Source: Bacteroidetes bacterium RIFCSPLOWO2_12_FULL_35_15 (GTDB lineage: Bacteria; Bacteroidota; Bacteroidia; 2-12-FULL-35-15). From it: a stretch of 36,986 nt of DNA. A program made the position numbers and the translations under genes. The DNA lies in the NCBI GenBank assembly GCA_001769385.1, contig MEPB01000104.1:1-36986 (forward strand), given 5' to 3'. This document shows positions 17,599 to 26,367 of the stretch, piece after piece. Numbering within the stretch: the first letter of the stretch is position 1; each line of letters begins with the position of its first letter. The notes under the pieces were generated by a model. The model was not told the origin of the DNA. It saw only the letters and a program-made list of their open reading frames with translations, and ran no database searches.

Positions 17599-19080
17599 AT
17601 GGCACTGGAAACTTTAAAACCTACAAATGGAAAAGTAAAAAGCTCGTATGAGACTGAGCTTAATGATTGGATTCAACAAGAAAAAGCTGCGATCGATCTG
17701 ATTGGAGCAATTGGTACGCTTTGGTTCGAAAAATCGATTGAACTGATCATCTTCCGAAATCAGTTAGTGGATAGAAGCGCAAGCGAGATCATGAACTTGC
17801 ATCAATATGCAAAGAACATTGTAAAACAACCAATTGAAGTAAAAGATTCGTTACAGATTGCAAAAGAAATTCTTAAAATGGAAGTGGTGCCTTCCCGTAT
17901 CGATATTGGCAGATTGGCTTCTGAATTTACTCAGGAAAAAGGAAAATATAAAACAACATTTGATTTTGTTACTGATAAATTAAAAGATCTTATTGGAAAA
18001 GAAAAACACAGCATTACTCCAAAAGATGTAGTATTGTATGGTTTCGGACGAATAGGCCGTTTAGCTGCCCGCGAATTAGTTTCACAAGCAGGAAAAGGAG
18101 AGCAATTACGGTTAAAAGCAATTGTTACACGTTCAAATTCTGATGAAGATATTACTAAACGTGCCGATCTATTGCGTCAGGATTCTGTACACGGTCCTTT
18201 CCCCGGAACTATCATTGAGGATTTTGAAAATAAAGCCCTGATCATTAATGGTCATACTATTAAGATGATTGCAGCAAACAAACCTGATGAAATTGATTAT
18301 ACCGCTTTTGGCATAAACGATGCTTTGTTGATTGACAATACCGGTATTGCACGTGACCGCGAAGGATTAAGTAAACATTTGGTTTCAAAAGGAATTGGAA
18401 AAGTGTTATTGACAGCACCCGGCAAAGGTGATATTCCTAATATTGTGCATGGTATCAATCACAATGAATACAATAAGGATGAACAAATTTTTTCTGCAGC
18501 ATCTTGTACCACCAACGCTATTGTACCAGTATTGGCTGTAATCGACAGAACATTGGGTATTTCCCGCGGACATATCGAAACAATACATTCCTATACCAAT
18601 GACCAAAACTTGTTAGATAATTATCATCCAAAATACCGCAGGGGACGTGCAGCTGCATTAAATATGGTAATTACTGAAACGGGTGCTGATAAAGCAGTTG
18701 CTAAAGTATTACCACAGCTTGCAGGGAAAATTTCTGGTAACTCTGTTCGTGTACCAACACCTGATGTTTCATTGGCTATTTTGAATCTTACTTTAAATAC
18801 TGAAACTACAAAAGATGCATTAAATGAAATTATGAAAGATGCTGCTTTGAAAGGAAATCTGGTAGAACAAATTCAATATTCTTTCTCCAATGAATTAGTT
18901 TCTACAGATTGTATCGGTAATCCTTGTGCTGCAATTTTTGACAGCCCGGCAACAATACTTTCTAAAGATGGAAAAAATGCAGTATTGTATGTTTGGTATG
19001 ACAATGAATATGGATACACCCGCCAGGTAATGCGTTTAGCTAAAAAAATATCAAATGTAAATCGTCTGAGATATTACTAA
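17599..19080 (+). CDS. gap: Glyceraldehyde-3-phosphate dehydrogenase with long N-terminal extension
   Basis: This 493-aa protein has an N-terminal region of about 140 residues (mostly helical, charged) absent from ordinary ~335-aa GAPDHs, then a complete GAPDH. The Rossmann motif GFGRIGR starts at Gly148; the catalytic Cys303 lies in SAASCTTNAIVPVL; HSYTNDQNLLDNYHPKYRRG and the C-terminal WYDNEYGYTRQVMRL are intact. The enzyme oxidises glyceraldehyde 3-phosphate with NAD(P). I recall such extended forms as a recognised Bacteroidota lineage often coexisting with a short GAPDH; whether this one runs in glycolysis or gluconeogenesis is not visible. It is monocistronic with a strong terminator. 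Confidence 0.94.
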   Translation: MALETLKPTNGKVKSSYETELNDWIQQEKAAIDLIGAIGTLWFEKSIELIIFRNQLVDRSASEIMNLHQYAKNIVKQPIEVKDSLQIAKEILKMEVVPSRIDIGRLASEFTQEKGKYKTTFDFVTDKLKDLIGKEKHSITPKDVVLYGFGRIGRLAARELVSQAGKGEQLRLKAIVTRSNSDEDITKRADLLRQDSVHGPFPGTIIEDFENKALIINGHTIKMIAANKPDEIDYTAFGINDALLIDNTGIARDREGLSKHLVSKGIGKVLLTAPGKGDIPNIVHGINHNEYNKDEQIFSAASCTTNAIVPVLAVIDRTLGISRGHIETIHSYTNDQNLLDNYHPKYRRGRAAALNMVITETGADKAVAKVLPQLAGKISGNSVRVPTPDVSLAILNLTLNTETTKDALNEIMKDAALKGNLVEQIQYSFSNELVSTDCIGNPCAAIFDSPATILSKDGKNAVLYVWYDNEYGYTRQVMRLAKKISNVNRLRYY

Positions 19081-19111
19081 GTTTATCAACTTCGAATAAA
19101 TAAAATTTACA

Positions 19112-19148
19112 AATCAGTCTCGAGTAAAATCGGGGCTGATTTTTTTTA
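19112..19148 (+). terminator. Rho-independent terminator of gap
   Basis: AATCAGTCTCGA (19112-19123) pairs over 12 positions (two G-T) with TCGGGGCTGATT (19130-19141) around a GTAAAA loop; the T-tract continues to 19147. Confidence 0.85.
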
Positions 19149-19240
19149 GAATGCAGGTGAAATAATACTACCTACAGTGTCTTGCTTTTCTATACTTTTA
19201 CTGAAACCCAAAAGGATCCAATACAGTCCACCTTTTTTTT

Positions 19241-19343
19241 ATACCATTAGCTTATATAAAACAGTTTTTTTTCTGACCTCACCCTTAATCCCTCTCCGAA
19301 AGAGAGGGAAATAATTGGTATATTTTATATAAGCTAATAGTAT
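19241..19343. repeat. Nested inverted repeat with inner palindrome
   Basis: The outer arms are 21 bp (19241-19261 and 19323-19343) and match at 20 of 21 positions. The left arm begins ATACCATTAGCTTATA. Between them sits a second hairpin, TCCCTCTC / GAGAGGGA (19289-19296 / 19302-19309, loop CGAAA), related to the palindrome at 12492-12510. The right arm ends exactly at the stop codon of the minus-strand membrane-protein gene. It could act as a terminator or be a small non-autonomous element. Confidence 0.7.
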
Positions 19344-20932
19344 TATTTCTTTAATGAATAGATATTTAAGAAATGAATTGAATCAGTTTTTATTAAAGAA
19401 TAATTATTTTGAGAATCCCAAATTGATTTCGTTTTTTCATCAGCTTCAATTGATCCTATACTTAATAAAATCTCAGGCTTATAATTCCAATTTTGCTCAA
19501 ACTGATCAAGTTTAAAATATTCAAGTTTCCCCTTTTTAATAATCGGGTCCCAAATAAATTCTGAGTTTTTCCATTCTTTCCATATTATTGGAAAATAAGA
19601 AGCCATAAATGCACTATTTGCTTCGTAATTGTGTAATGTAACCACATTATGTTTTATGGCAATGTAATTGTCAAGATTGGACATTAAATCAATATAACTG
19701 TGCATTTGATATTCACCTATAAAACCTTGAACATTTTTATAATGTATGGTGCTGAAAACAGAATTTGAAGGAATCAGATTTTCAGATAATTCAATAACAT
19801 GTTTACATTGAAGGGCACCACACGTTATCACGCTCCATCGTAAATAAAGAAATGGCAAGCTGATCAAATAAAAAATAATAATTAAAGATTTAATATATTT
19901 TGATAGTGGCTGACAAGACAGCCAAACAATCCAAAATAAGAAAAACATCAGATTAACTCTAATAAGGATGATTCCTCCTCCTGCAGCGTAATCAGGTATA
20001 AACAAATAAATAAGAAAATAGACCAGAAATAAAATGAATGACGGAATAAAAATATTTTTCTTTTCCCTCCAGTGATAGTAAAAAAACAGAATAGTTAAAA
20101 TAAATAAAATAATGTAAAACAATTTGAGATAAAAACTTTCGGCATAACCTGAAAAGAAAAGGGAATCAATCTGAAACCATAATTGAGATAATCGCTTTAA
20201 TAAATTATATCCTTCATCATAAACTATATCGGAAGATTTTTGTTGATAAAGATAAATTAGAAAAAGTAGTGCCCCCGGCAAAAAAAACAACATTGATTTT
20301 AAAGCAAAAATGAGAACCTGCTTACTCAATTTTTTAGGATTATCAATTACTATTCTTATGAAAACATATAGCACAGAAAGTACAAAAACGAGCGCATGTG
20401 AATAAAATATAAGTATTGACAATATCGCGAGATGTATAATTTGCAGATGCCCTAATTTTAATTTATTTTTTTCATATAACCCTATTAACCAAAACATTAA
20501 AGCTAATCCTATTAAAAAATTATAAAAACCCCAAAATAAAACCGTATTAAAAATAAAAGGGAATATCAATAATGAATACCAATCAGAATTTGAACTTACC
20601 TGTTTCAATAAAAATCTAAAACCAAAACTGAAGATTAAAACATATAAGGCAACCAGAATTTTTTCAGCCCATAAAAAAGGCACAATAAGTTGCAGGAAAC
20701 ACAAGACAAAATATCCAATAAGATTAGGCTGAGACCAATTGGGATTAAATGTGTGATATTTTTCATAAATCGTGTTACTTGAAAATAAAATTTCATTTAT
20801 AACATGTGAATTATAAAGATGAGATGGGCCATCATGCGTAACAAAGGCATAGGGAACTAGCGTAACGATGACATATAAGGCAACCGTACCATAAAACACA
20901 ACTCTTAAAAAAGGTATTTTCAAATTAACCAT
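19343..20932 (-). CDS. Polytopic membrane protein, possible GT-C-fold glycosyltransferase
   Basis: This 529-aa protein has about 10-12 membrane segments across residues 8-380 and a soluble C-terminal region of about 150 residues (ENLIPSNSVFSTIHYKN onward). The first extracytoplasmic loop contains THDGPSHLYNSHVI, whose acidic residue after membrane segment 1 is where GT-C lipid-linked-sugar transferases carry their catalytic Asp/Glu; this layout is the only hint of function. It stands alone on the minus strand, with 277 bases to the narK stop, and its stop codon coincides with the end of an inverted repeat arm. It could equally be an uncharacterised transporter-like protein. Confidence 0.7.
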   Translation of the reverse strand: MVNLKIPFLRVVFYGTVALYVIVTLVPYAFVTHDGPSHLYNSHVINEILFSSNTIYEKYHTFNPNWSQPNLIGYFVLCFLQLIVPFLWAEKILVALYVLIFSFGFRFLLKQVSSNSDWYSLLIFPFIFNTVLFWGFYNFLIGLALMFWLIGLYEKNKLKLGHLQIIHLAILSILIFYSHALVFVLSVLYVFIRIVIDNPKKLSKQVLIFALKSMLFFLPGALLFLIYLYQQKSSDIVYDEGYNLLKRLSQLWFQIDSLFFSGYAESFYLKLFYIILFILTILFFYYHWREKKNIFIPSFILFLVYFLIYLFIPDYAAGGGIILIRVNLMFFLFWIVWLSCQPLSKYIKSLIIIFYLISLPFLYLRWSVITCGALQCKHVIELSENLIPSNSVFSTIHYKNVQGFIGEYQMHSYIDLMSNLDNYIAIKHNVVTLHNYEANSAFMASYFPIIWKEWKNSEFIWDPIIKKGKLEYFKLDQFEQNWNYKPEILLSIGSIEADEKTKSIWDSQNNYSLIKTDSIHFLNIYSLKK

Positions 20933-21209
20933 TTGCTATTAACGAAATGAAACAAAAATAATAATTATTGTTAGCAGCAGATGCTCCGCTAAAAAAACAT
21001 CAAACATATTTTACAGGACTATTTTTTTAAGCTTTTTTATTCAATTGAAGGCAGTTAAGAATGAAAAAGTAGTTTTAAAATATCAAAAATGTGCATTTTT
21101 TATTGGCTCTTGAATTTGGAAATTCTTTTTAAGCTCCCTTTTGAAATAGTTTATTGATTTTTCTTTCTTGTAGATTGCAGCTGAATAACCCCTGCAATTG
21201 CAATGAAGT

Positions 21210-22667
21210 TTAATGAACAGCTTCATCTTTATGAATAGCTTTATTCATCCACCACAAACATAAAACAGATAGTGCAAGGATAAACATCCAGCAGCTTGTC
21301 CACAATCCGGTACCTTCCAATAAATAACCAAAAATGATCGGGCAAACAAAACCACCCAAACCACCTATTAAACCAACCATTCCGCCAACAACACCCATTT
21401 CGTTGGGAAAATAATCGGGGATATGTTTATAGACAGCAGATTTTCCAATGCCCCAGACAATTCCCAGGATCAATACCAGAAAAGCAAATATCATGATGTT
21501 GGCCTGAAAAGAAATTCGTGTTTCTCCTTTTGCTAAAAGTTGTTTTGCAATTACCTGATCACCTGTTTTTACTAATGGAATATGCCAATTGTCTTTAACA
21601 GGTAAAATATCGGATTGGGAGTTTTCAGAATTAAAATGTTGTTTTTTTTGATTTAGCTTATATTCCAGCTCATCCACCTTTATCAATGAATCAGAAGCAA
21701 AAGTTATTGTTCCTTTTTTCAGTGCCATGATACCTTTTCCGGGAGATACCATTTCCATTTTAGGAATTACCAACAATAAACTGATGAATACAGATAATCC
21801 AAGTACGGAGTATAATATTTTCCGGGCACCGAATTTATCAGACATCCATCCTCCAAGTATTCGGATGATGCCGGAAGGAAAGCTGAACAGAGAAGCAAAT
21901 AATCCAGCGGTTATTAAAGATACAGCGTAAACATTTATAAAATAGGGAATGAGCCATTGTGAAAAAGCGACAAAGCAACCGAAAACTAAAAAATACATTA
22001 ATCCGAAACGCCACACTCTGATGTTACGGAGTGGAGAAAGCATGGCACCAATTGTTTTAATGGTTTGTGCAGGTTTTTTATTTTCTGTAAAAAGAAGAAA
22101 AAGTATCCCCATCAACACTAAAGAAGCAGCATAAATCTGTGGCAGTAATCTCCAGTTTTCAAGTTCCGTCCCGTTGTTTGTGAGTGACTTTAAAAGCGTT
22201 GGTGCTAATAAAGTAGTGATTGCAGCTCCGGCATTTCCTGCCCCAAATATTCCTAAAACTAATCCTTGTTTGTTATTTGGGTACCACACAGATGTATTGG
22301 CAATACCAACAGCAAAGCTTGTTCCGACAAGACCATAACAAAAACTCATGAATGCAAAACCTGCAAAACCAGTTACATAGGAAAGTAAAAAAAGAGGGAT
22401 GGCACACACTAATAATAACAATCCGAAAACCCATTTGCCGCCATATTTATCAGTTAACATACCAATGGGTAATCTAAAGATGGAACCCGAAAGAATTGGA
22501 ATTCCGAGCAACCATCCAATTTCAACAGGGCCCCATTTATAAATATCATTATCAACCAAAAAAGCTACCAGTACGCCATTTAACATCCATACAGCAAAAC
22601 AAACGGTAAAAGCAAGTGTATTAAAAAACAGCATCTTATGCGCTTTGATGGTTACTGTATTTTCCAT
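21210..22667 (-). CDS. narK: NarK-family nitrate/nitrite MFS transporter with periplasmic insertion
   Basis: This 485-aa MFS protein has 12 predicted membrane segments. The two nitrate-signature segments are visible: GLVLGIFGAGNAGAA (helix 5) and GVVGGMVGLIGGLGGF (helix 11). Substrate-contacting arginines are likely in helix 2 (SIFRLPIG) and helix 8 (GIIRILGG). Unlike minimal NarK proteins, a soluble stretch of about 90 residues (about 295-385) sits between helices 9 and 10, on the periplasmic side. It contains TGDQVIAKQLLAKGETRI, reminiscent of a barrel-sandwich (lipoyl-like) turn. No nitrate reductase genes are in the window. A perfect 8-bp inverted repeat lies upstream (22740-22768). A weak hairpin follows the gene (21174-21198). 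Confidence 0.9.
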   Translation of the reverse strand: MENTVTIKAHKMLFFNTLAFTVCFAVWMLNGVLVAFLVDNDIYKWGPVEIGWLLGIPILSGSIFRLPIGMLTDKYGGKWVFGLLLLVCAIPLFLLSYVTGFAGFAFMSFCYGLVGTSFAVGIANTSVWYPNNKQGLVLGIFGAGNAGAAITTLLAPTLLKSLTNNGTELENWRLLPQIYAASLVLMGILFLLFTENKKPAQTIKTIGAMLSPLRNIRVWRFGLMYFLVFGCFVAFSQWLIPYFINVYAVSLITAGLFASLFSFPSGIIRILGGWMSDKFGARKILYSVLGLSVFISLLLVIPKMEMVSPGKGIMALKKGTITFASDSLIKVDELEYKLNQKKQHFNSENSQSDILPVKDNWHIPLVKTGDQVIAKQLLAKGETRISFQANIMIFAFLVLILGIVWGIGKSAVYKHIPDYFPNEMGVVGGMVGLIGGLGGFVCPIIFGYLLEGTGLWTSCWMFILALSVLCLWWMNKAIHKDEAVH

Positions 22668-23020
22668 AAAATCTATTTTTATTTTTTAGAAAAATATTTT
22701 AATTATCTGTTTTCCTTGCCAGATAAATGTATAAAAATCATTTGATATCCACCTAATTTCTATCAAATAAGAGTCTATTTAAATTCGATTTATTTAAGTA
22801 CTGAATAACAGAAATGGGAGAGGTCAATTCATTTCGGCCAAAAGGAGAAATCTCTTTTTATTCCAATTCCATTGAGATTTTTCGATTCCGCTCAAAATGA
22901 ATGCGTGTTTGTCATTGTAGAGTTCTGCATTGAAACATACTTACCGAGACAGTGCGGGCTTTTTTTTAATAAAAAAAATGATAGTAAAGAGACAATACGG
23001 AGAGGGAATGAAATTAAAAT
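22668..23020. other. 353-base non-coding region between narK and the UbiA-family gene
   Basis: The part near narK (22668-22768) is AT-rich and holds the inverted repeat described separately and a -7-like TACATTTA on the minus strand. The middle (22841-22920) is a degenerate dispersed repeat: GGAGAAATCTC at 22844-22854 matches the window start, and TTGAG (22871-22875) / CTCAA (22891-22895) form a short dyad around ATTTTTCGATTCCG. Near 22950-22970 a GCGGGCTTTTTTTT word resembles the 3' half of a terminator without its 5' partner. No coding potential was seen. Confidence 0.6.
22740..22768. promoter_or_regulatory. Inverted repeat upstream of narK, candidate operator
   Basis: ATTTGATA (22740-22747) and TATCAAAT (22761-22768) form a perfect 8-bp dyad with a 13-base spacer, 73-101 bases upstream of the narK ATG. 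The half-site resembles an FNR/CRP-type TTGAT, but the spacing (4 bases in the classic site) does not fit, so the regulator is unknown. Confidence 0.4.
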
Positions 23021-23893
23021 TTAAAAATACAAACCGATCAATACAAACACAGCAAACACAACACTTGCAATTCCATTTGTAGTAAAAAAAGCGAGATTAA
23101 CTTTGCTTAGGTCTGTTGGTTTTACGAGTGTATGCTGATAAAAAAGTAATCCTGTGAAAACAAAAACTCCTATCCAGTACCAAAAATTGAAAGCTGCAAA
23201 TATTCCTGCATAGATAATAAAACCTGAACTTATCAAATGAAAAACAGTAGATAAGATCAATGCTCCTTTTTTACCCAACCATACCGGAATGGATTTTAAA
23301 TTTTTTGATTTATCAAATTCTTCATCTTGTAAAGCATATATAATATCAAAACCACTTACCCAGAATAAAACTGCGAAAGAAAAAAATAATGGAAGCCAGT
23401 CAAATTGTCCTGTAACTGCTAAATAAGCACCAATAGGAGCAAGTGATAAGCCTATGCCTAATACTACATGACACAAGGATGTGAATCGTTTGGTAAGGCT
23501 ATAACCTAACACTACAGTCAAAGCAACAGGTGATAAATAAAAACAAATGGAATTAATATAAAATGTGGTGGCAACAAAAAGAATGCAATTAACGATCACA
23601 AATATGAATGCAGCTTTTGCTTTTACTGTTCCAGCCGGAATTTCACGAACGGCTGTTCGTTCATTTTGTTCATCTATTTTCCGGTCAATAAATCTATTAA
23701 ATGCCATTGCTGCACTTCGTGCGAAAACCATACATAAAACGATTAATCCAAATAATTTTAAACTAAAAGGCGAATGAGTAACATGTATTGCCAAAAAATA
23801 ACCTATTACTGCAAAAGGCAAAGCAAAAATAGTATGGCTGAATTTTATGAGAGATAAATAATTGTTAATGGTAGTCTTCGGTTGAGGGCTCAT
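23021..23893 (-). CDS. UbiA-family prenyltransferase (TIGR01475-like, possible MqnP)
   Basis: This 290-aa protein has about nine membrane helices and both Asp-rich motifs: NRFIDRKIDEQNERT (from residue 66) and DIIYALQDEEFD (183-194). These bind Mg-prenyl diphosphate. The NRxxD form of the first motif and the PFAVIGYFLA N-terminus point to the UbiA-like group found in bacteria that make menaquinone by the futalosine route (MqnP), rather than to MenA; this is inference because no mqn gene is in the window. It would attach the isoprenoid tail to a quinone head group in the inner membrane. Its ATG overlaps the stop of the upstream 89-aa gene (TAATG), so the two are coupled. Confidence 0.85.
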   Translation of the reverse strand: MSPQPKTTINNYLSLIKFSHTIFALPFAVIGYFLAIHVTHSPFSLKLFGLIVLCMVFARSAAMAFNRFIDRKIDEQNERTAVREIPAGTVKAKAAFIFVIVNCILFVATTFYINSICFYLSPVALTVVLGYSLTKRFTSLCHVVLGIGLSLAPIGAYLAVTGQFDWLPLFFSFAVLFWVSGFDIIYALQDEEFDKSKNLKSIPVWLGKKGALILSTVFHLISSGFIIYAGIFAAFNFWYWIGVFVFTGLLFYQHTLVKPTDLSKVNLAFFTTNGIASVVFAVFVLIGLYF

Positions 23894-24162
23894 TAAAAAC
23901 CAAATTTTTGTTTGAGGATAAAAAATAAAATAAAAAGAACAGGAGTTGAACTCAGCAATAATCCGATAAGACCCGGACTGAACAATTTTTTATTGATCTG
24001 ATGGCGGGTATTTAAAAATATATAAATATTGCTAACCAGCAGACCCAGAAATCCAACCATGATGGCAAATAAAATTCCTTTGTTCGGTAATAAACACAAT
24101 AATGCTGATGTGATACCCAAAACCACAGAAATGGTTCCTAAAATTGTAACTGTTTTTTTCAT
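23893..24162 (-). CDS. Small membrane protein (89 aa) coupled to the prenyltransferase
   Basis: It has three hydrophobic segments (about residues 5-25, 30-52 and 63-83) with a short basic loop NTRHQINKKL between the second and third. I recognise no family. The TAATG overlap with the UbiA-family gene indicates translational coupling and a shared context in the membrane. The gene starts 31 bases after the subtilase stop; a -7-like TAATTTTG (complement of 24197-24204) lies inside the subtilase 3' end, but no TTG is suitably placed. It is short, but the coupling and the clean membrane pattern make it a likely real gene. Confidence 0.65.
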   Translation of the reverse strand: MKKTVTILGTISVVLGITSALLCLLPNKGILFAIMVGFLGLLVSNIYIFLNTRHQINKKLFSPGLIGLLLSSTPVLFILFFILKQKFGF

Positions 24163-24193
24163 AATGAATAATTCTGTTCTTTTCAGAATACGG

Positions 24194-26317
24194 CTACAAA
24201 ATTACCAATTTTTCTGAGCTTAATTTGATTCCGTTCACAATCAAATTACAAAAATAAATCCCTGATCTGAATGAACTATTAATTTCGACAATTGAATTTG
24301 TTATCGTAATTATTTTTACTAATTCACCTAGGGTGTTAACTATTTCGATTTCGGCTTTGTCGCTTTTCTTGATCTGATATCCATCTATATTTATTGAAAA
24401 TCGGCTGGATGATGGATTAGGGAAAATTCGAAAAGCAGATTCGCTGGCTAAATTATTTTCAGAAATATTCGTTGAACAATTTGTTAAGGCTCCAAAAGCA
24501 TTTGGTTTTCCGTATCCATAAGAGTTATCGGGTAAATTTGTTCCTGTAAACTGATCGGTTTTTGTACAATTGAAAATAGCTTGTTTAATATCCATTGCTG
24601 ATGCGTTAGGATTTTTTTGTAAATACAATCCGGCTACCCCTGCAATTACAGGGCAAGACGCAGATGTTCCGGTACCAACGGCATGATATCCGCCCGGATC
24701 ATAATTATCGGGATAATCAATTGCATCAACAGCACTAAATGATAATACTGCACAAGACATGATATAATCACCGGGAGCTGCAATATCTGGTTTTATCCTA
24801 CCATCCCGGGTTGGACCGCGGCTTGAATTGAAGCGTAGTAAACCCGGAACACGATTAGTATCCACAATCAAAATATTATTATAATTAATGGAACTTCTTC
24901 TGTTTGTATAATTTCCAACCGTGATCACATTATCAAGACATTGAAAACTACTTACAATGGTCTGGTTTTTATCAGGGAGCTTATAAAAAATGCTGTCGGG
25001 CATCGTACTGTTTGATGGAGGATTACTAACAACACTAAAATTCCATAGATCAAACTTGCCCGAACCTGTTGTTATCAATCGCCAATTGTAGGAGGTGGAA
25101 TCAGGAATGATATTGAACTCCATGGAATATGTTCCACCGATCAGATCACCATAACTTTGAATTACACCTAAGCGATTTCCATTGTTATAAAGTGTATCGT
25201 TTTTTAAAAAACCAAGATGATCTGAAATAGAAGAGAAACCTGTTTTACCTCTAAAAGAGTGTGAAGGATTTATTTTATCAGCTCCAATAGCAAAATCAAC
25301 ATTTTTAAAGTCATTGGTATCAGCCCAAATTTGCATGTAAATACTCGAACCGGGATAGGAGAATAATGTAAAATTAGTATCAGAAGTAACATTATAACCA
25401 AGATGAAAAGGAGTTTGTCCGGAATTTCCTGCAGCTGCAATAAAAGATCTTCCGTTTTGCTGATTGATCAGGTTATTTATGAGCTGTGCCTGTAGATCTT
25501 TACCATCATGAGATCCCATATAATCACCAAGACTAGCATTAATGACACAAGGTTCTCCTAATGCCTGGGCTTTTGAGTAAATATAATAGGCGGCATCTGC
25601 AATTATTGTTGCTGAAGAACTACCAAAATTAAGTGCAACCATAATTATATCTGATTTTGGTGCAACTCCTTTGAAATTCCCGTTAGCCAAACCATTTCCG
25701 GATCCAATTCCTGCCACATTTGTTCCATGCCCTTCGTCTTGATGAGCAATGGCCAATCCATTATCTATTTCAGTATTGCTCCATTCCTGACCATAATTAA
25801 AGGGTAATGGGGTATTTGCAGCAGTTGCCAGATTTTGATCCCATAAAAATTTTATTCTGCTTTTTCCTAAGCTGTCTTTAAAATCAGGATGAGTAAAATC
25901 AATTCCGGTATCTATATATCCGATTACAACACCTGAACCATCATAGGCTTGTGTTAAAGGCCAATTACCGGTATGAACAGGTATAACATTGCAATTAACA
26001 AGCATGGTATCATTCATGGGAGCAATATGAGGAGTATAGGCTTCAATACGAGTAATGGATGGCTCTAAGGCCAGTTCCTTTATTTTGTTTCCAGATAATT
26101 CAATAACTGCAACATCCCCGGCAGAATACTTGAAATTTCCACCAAAATTACCGGTACGCGCCTTAATGATCTCTACATTCCCCTTTACAAATACACTGAT
26201 CGTAGTATTCGAAACTAAACCCGAATTTAATTTTTGGACAAGTTCAAAATTCATTTTGCTTTGCGAAAAAACGGAGCTACCCACAGCAATTAGAATTAAA
26301 GAAACTAATTTATTCAT
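24194..26317 (-). CDS. Secreted S8 (subtilisin-like) protease with T9SS C-terminal sorting domain
   Basis: This 707-aa protein has a signal peptide (about 1-18, ending VFSQS), a short prodomain, and a subtilase domain with the triad Asp136 (GYIDTGIDFTHPDF), His197 (DEGHGTNVAGIGSGNG) and Ser552 (GTGTSASCPVIAGVAG). The oxyanion Asn lies in FIAAAGNSGQT. An insertion of about 200 residues between His and Ser forms a beta-rich accessory region. The last ~75 residues (FRIFPNPSSSRFSINID ... LVKIITITN ... SGIYFCNLI ... EKLVIL) are a type A sorting domain, so the protease should cross the outer membrane by the type IX system and be retained at the surface or released. It is divergent from the hypothetical gene at 26368. 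Confidence 0.93.
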   Translation of the reverse strand: MNKLVSLILIAVGSSVFSQSKMNFELVQKLNSGLVSNTTISVFVKGNVEIIKARTGNFGGNFKYSAGDVAVIELSGNKIKELALEPSITRIEAYTPHIAPMNDTMLVNCNVIPVHTGNWPLTQAYDGSGVVIGYIDTGIDFTHPDFKDSLGKSRIKFLWDQNLATAANTPLPFNYGQEWSNTEIDNGLAIAHQDEGHGTNVAGIGSGNGLANGNFKGVAPKSDIIMVALNFGSSSATIIADAAYYIYSKAQALGEPCVINASLGDYMGSHDGKDLQAQLINNLINQQNGRSFIAAAGNSGQTPFHLGYNVTSDTNFTLFSYPGSSIYMQIWADTNDFKNVDFAIGADKINPSHSFRGKTGFSSISDHLGFLKNDTLYNNGNRLGVIQSYGDLIGGTYSMEFNIIPDSTSYNWRLITTGSGKFDLWNFSVVSNPPSNSTMPDSIFYKLPDKNQTIVSSFQCLDNVITVGNYTNRRSSINYNNILIVDTNRVPGLLRFNSSRGPTRDGRIKPDIAAPGDYIMSCAVLSFSAVDAIDYPDNYDPGGYHAVGTGTSASCPVIAGVAGLYLQKNPNASAMDIKQAIFNCTKTDQFTGTNLPDNSYGYGKPNAFGALTNCSTNISENNLASESAFRIFPNPSSSRFSINIDGYQIKKSDKAEIEIVNTLGELVKIITITNSIVEINSSFRSGIYFCNLIVNGIKLSSEKLVIL

Positions 26318-26320
26318 GGT

Positions 26321-26367
26321 ATTTGATTAAAAATATATTTACGAAATTTACAGTTTATAAATCAAAT
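26321..26367. promoter_or_regulatory. Inverted repeat in the divergent subtilase/hypothetical promoter region
   Basis: ATTTGATT (26321-26328) and AATCAAAT (26360-26367) form a perfect 8-bp dyad filling the 50-base gap between two divergent start codons. Each half contains TTTG oriented inward, so they could be mirrored -33 elements or a shared operator. Confidence 0.3.

Noticed and set aside
21174-21198. ATTGCAG / CTGCAAT hairpin after narK
   Set aside because: The stem is only 7 bp with an 11-base loop and no T-tract on the minus strand, so I mention it only in the narK entry.
22945-22972. GCGGGCTTTTTTTT, possible terminator
   Set aside because: The 5' half of the stem is missing (only about 3-4 bp pair), and no plus-strand gene lies upstream.
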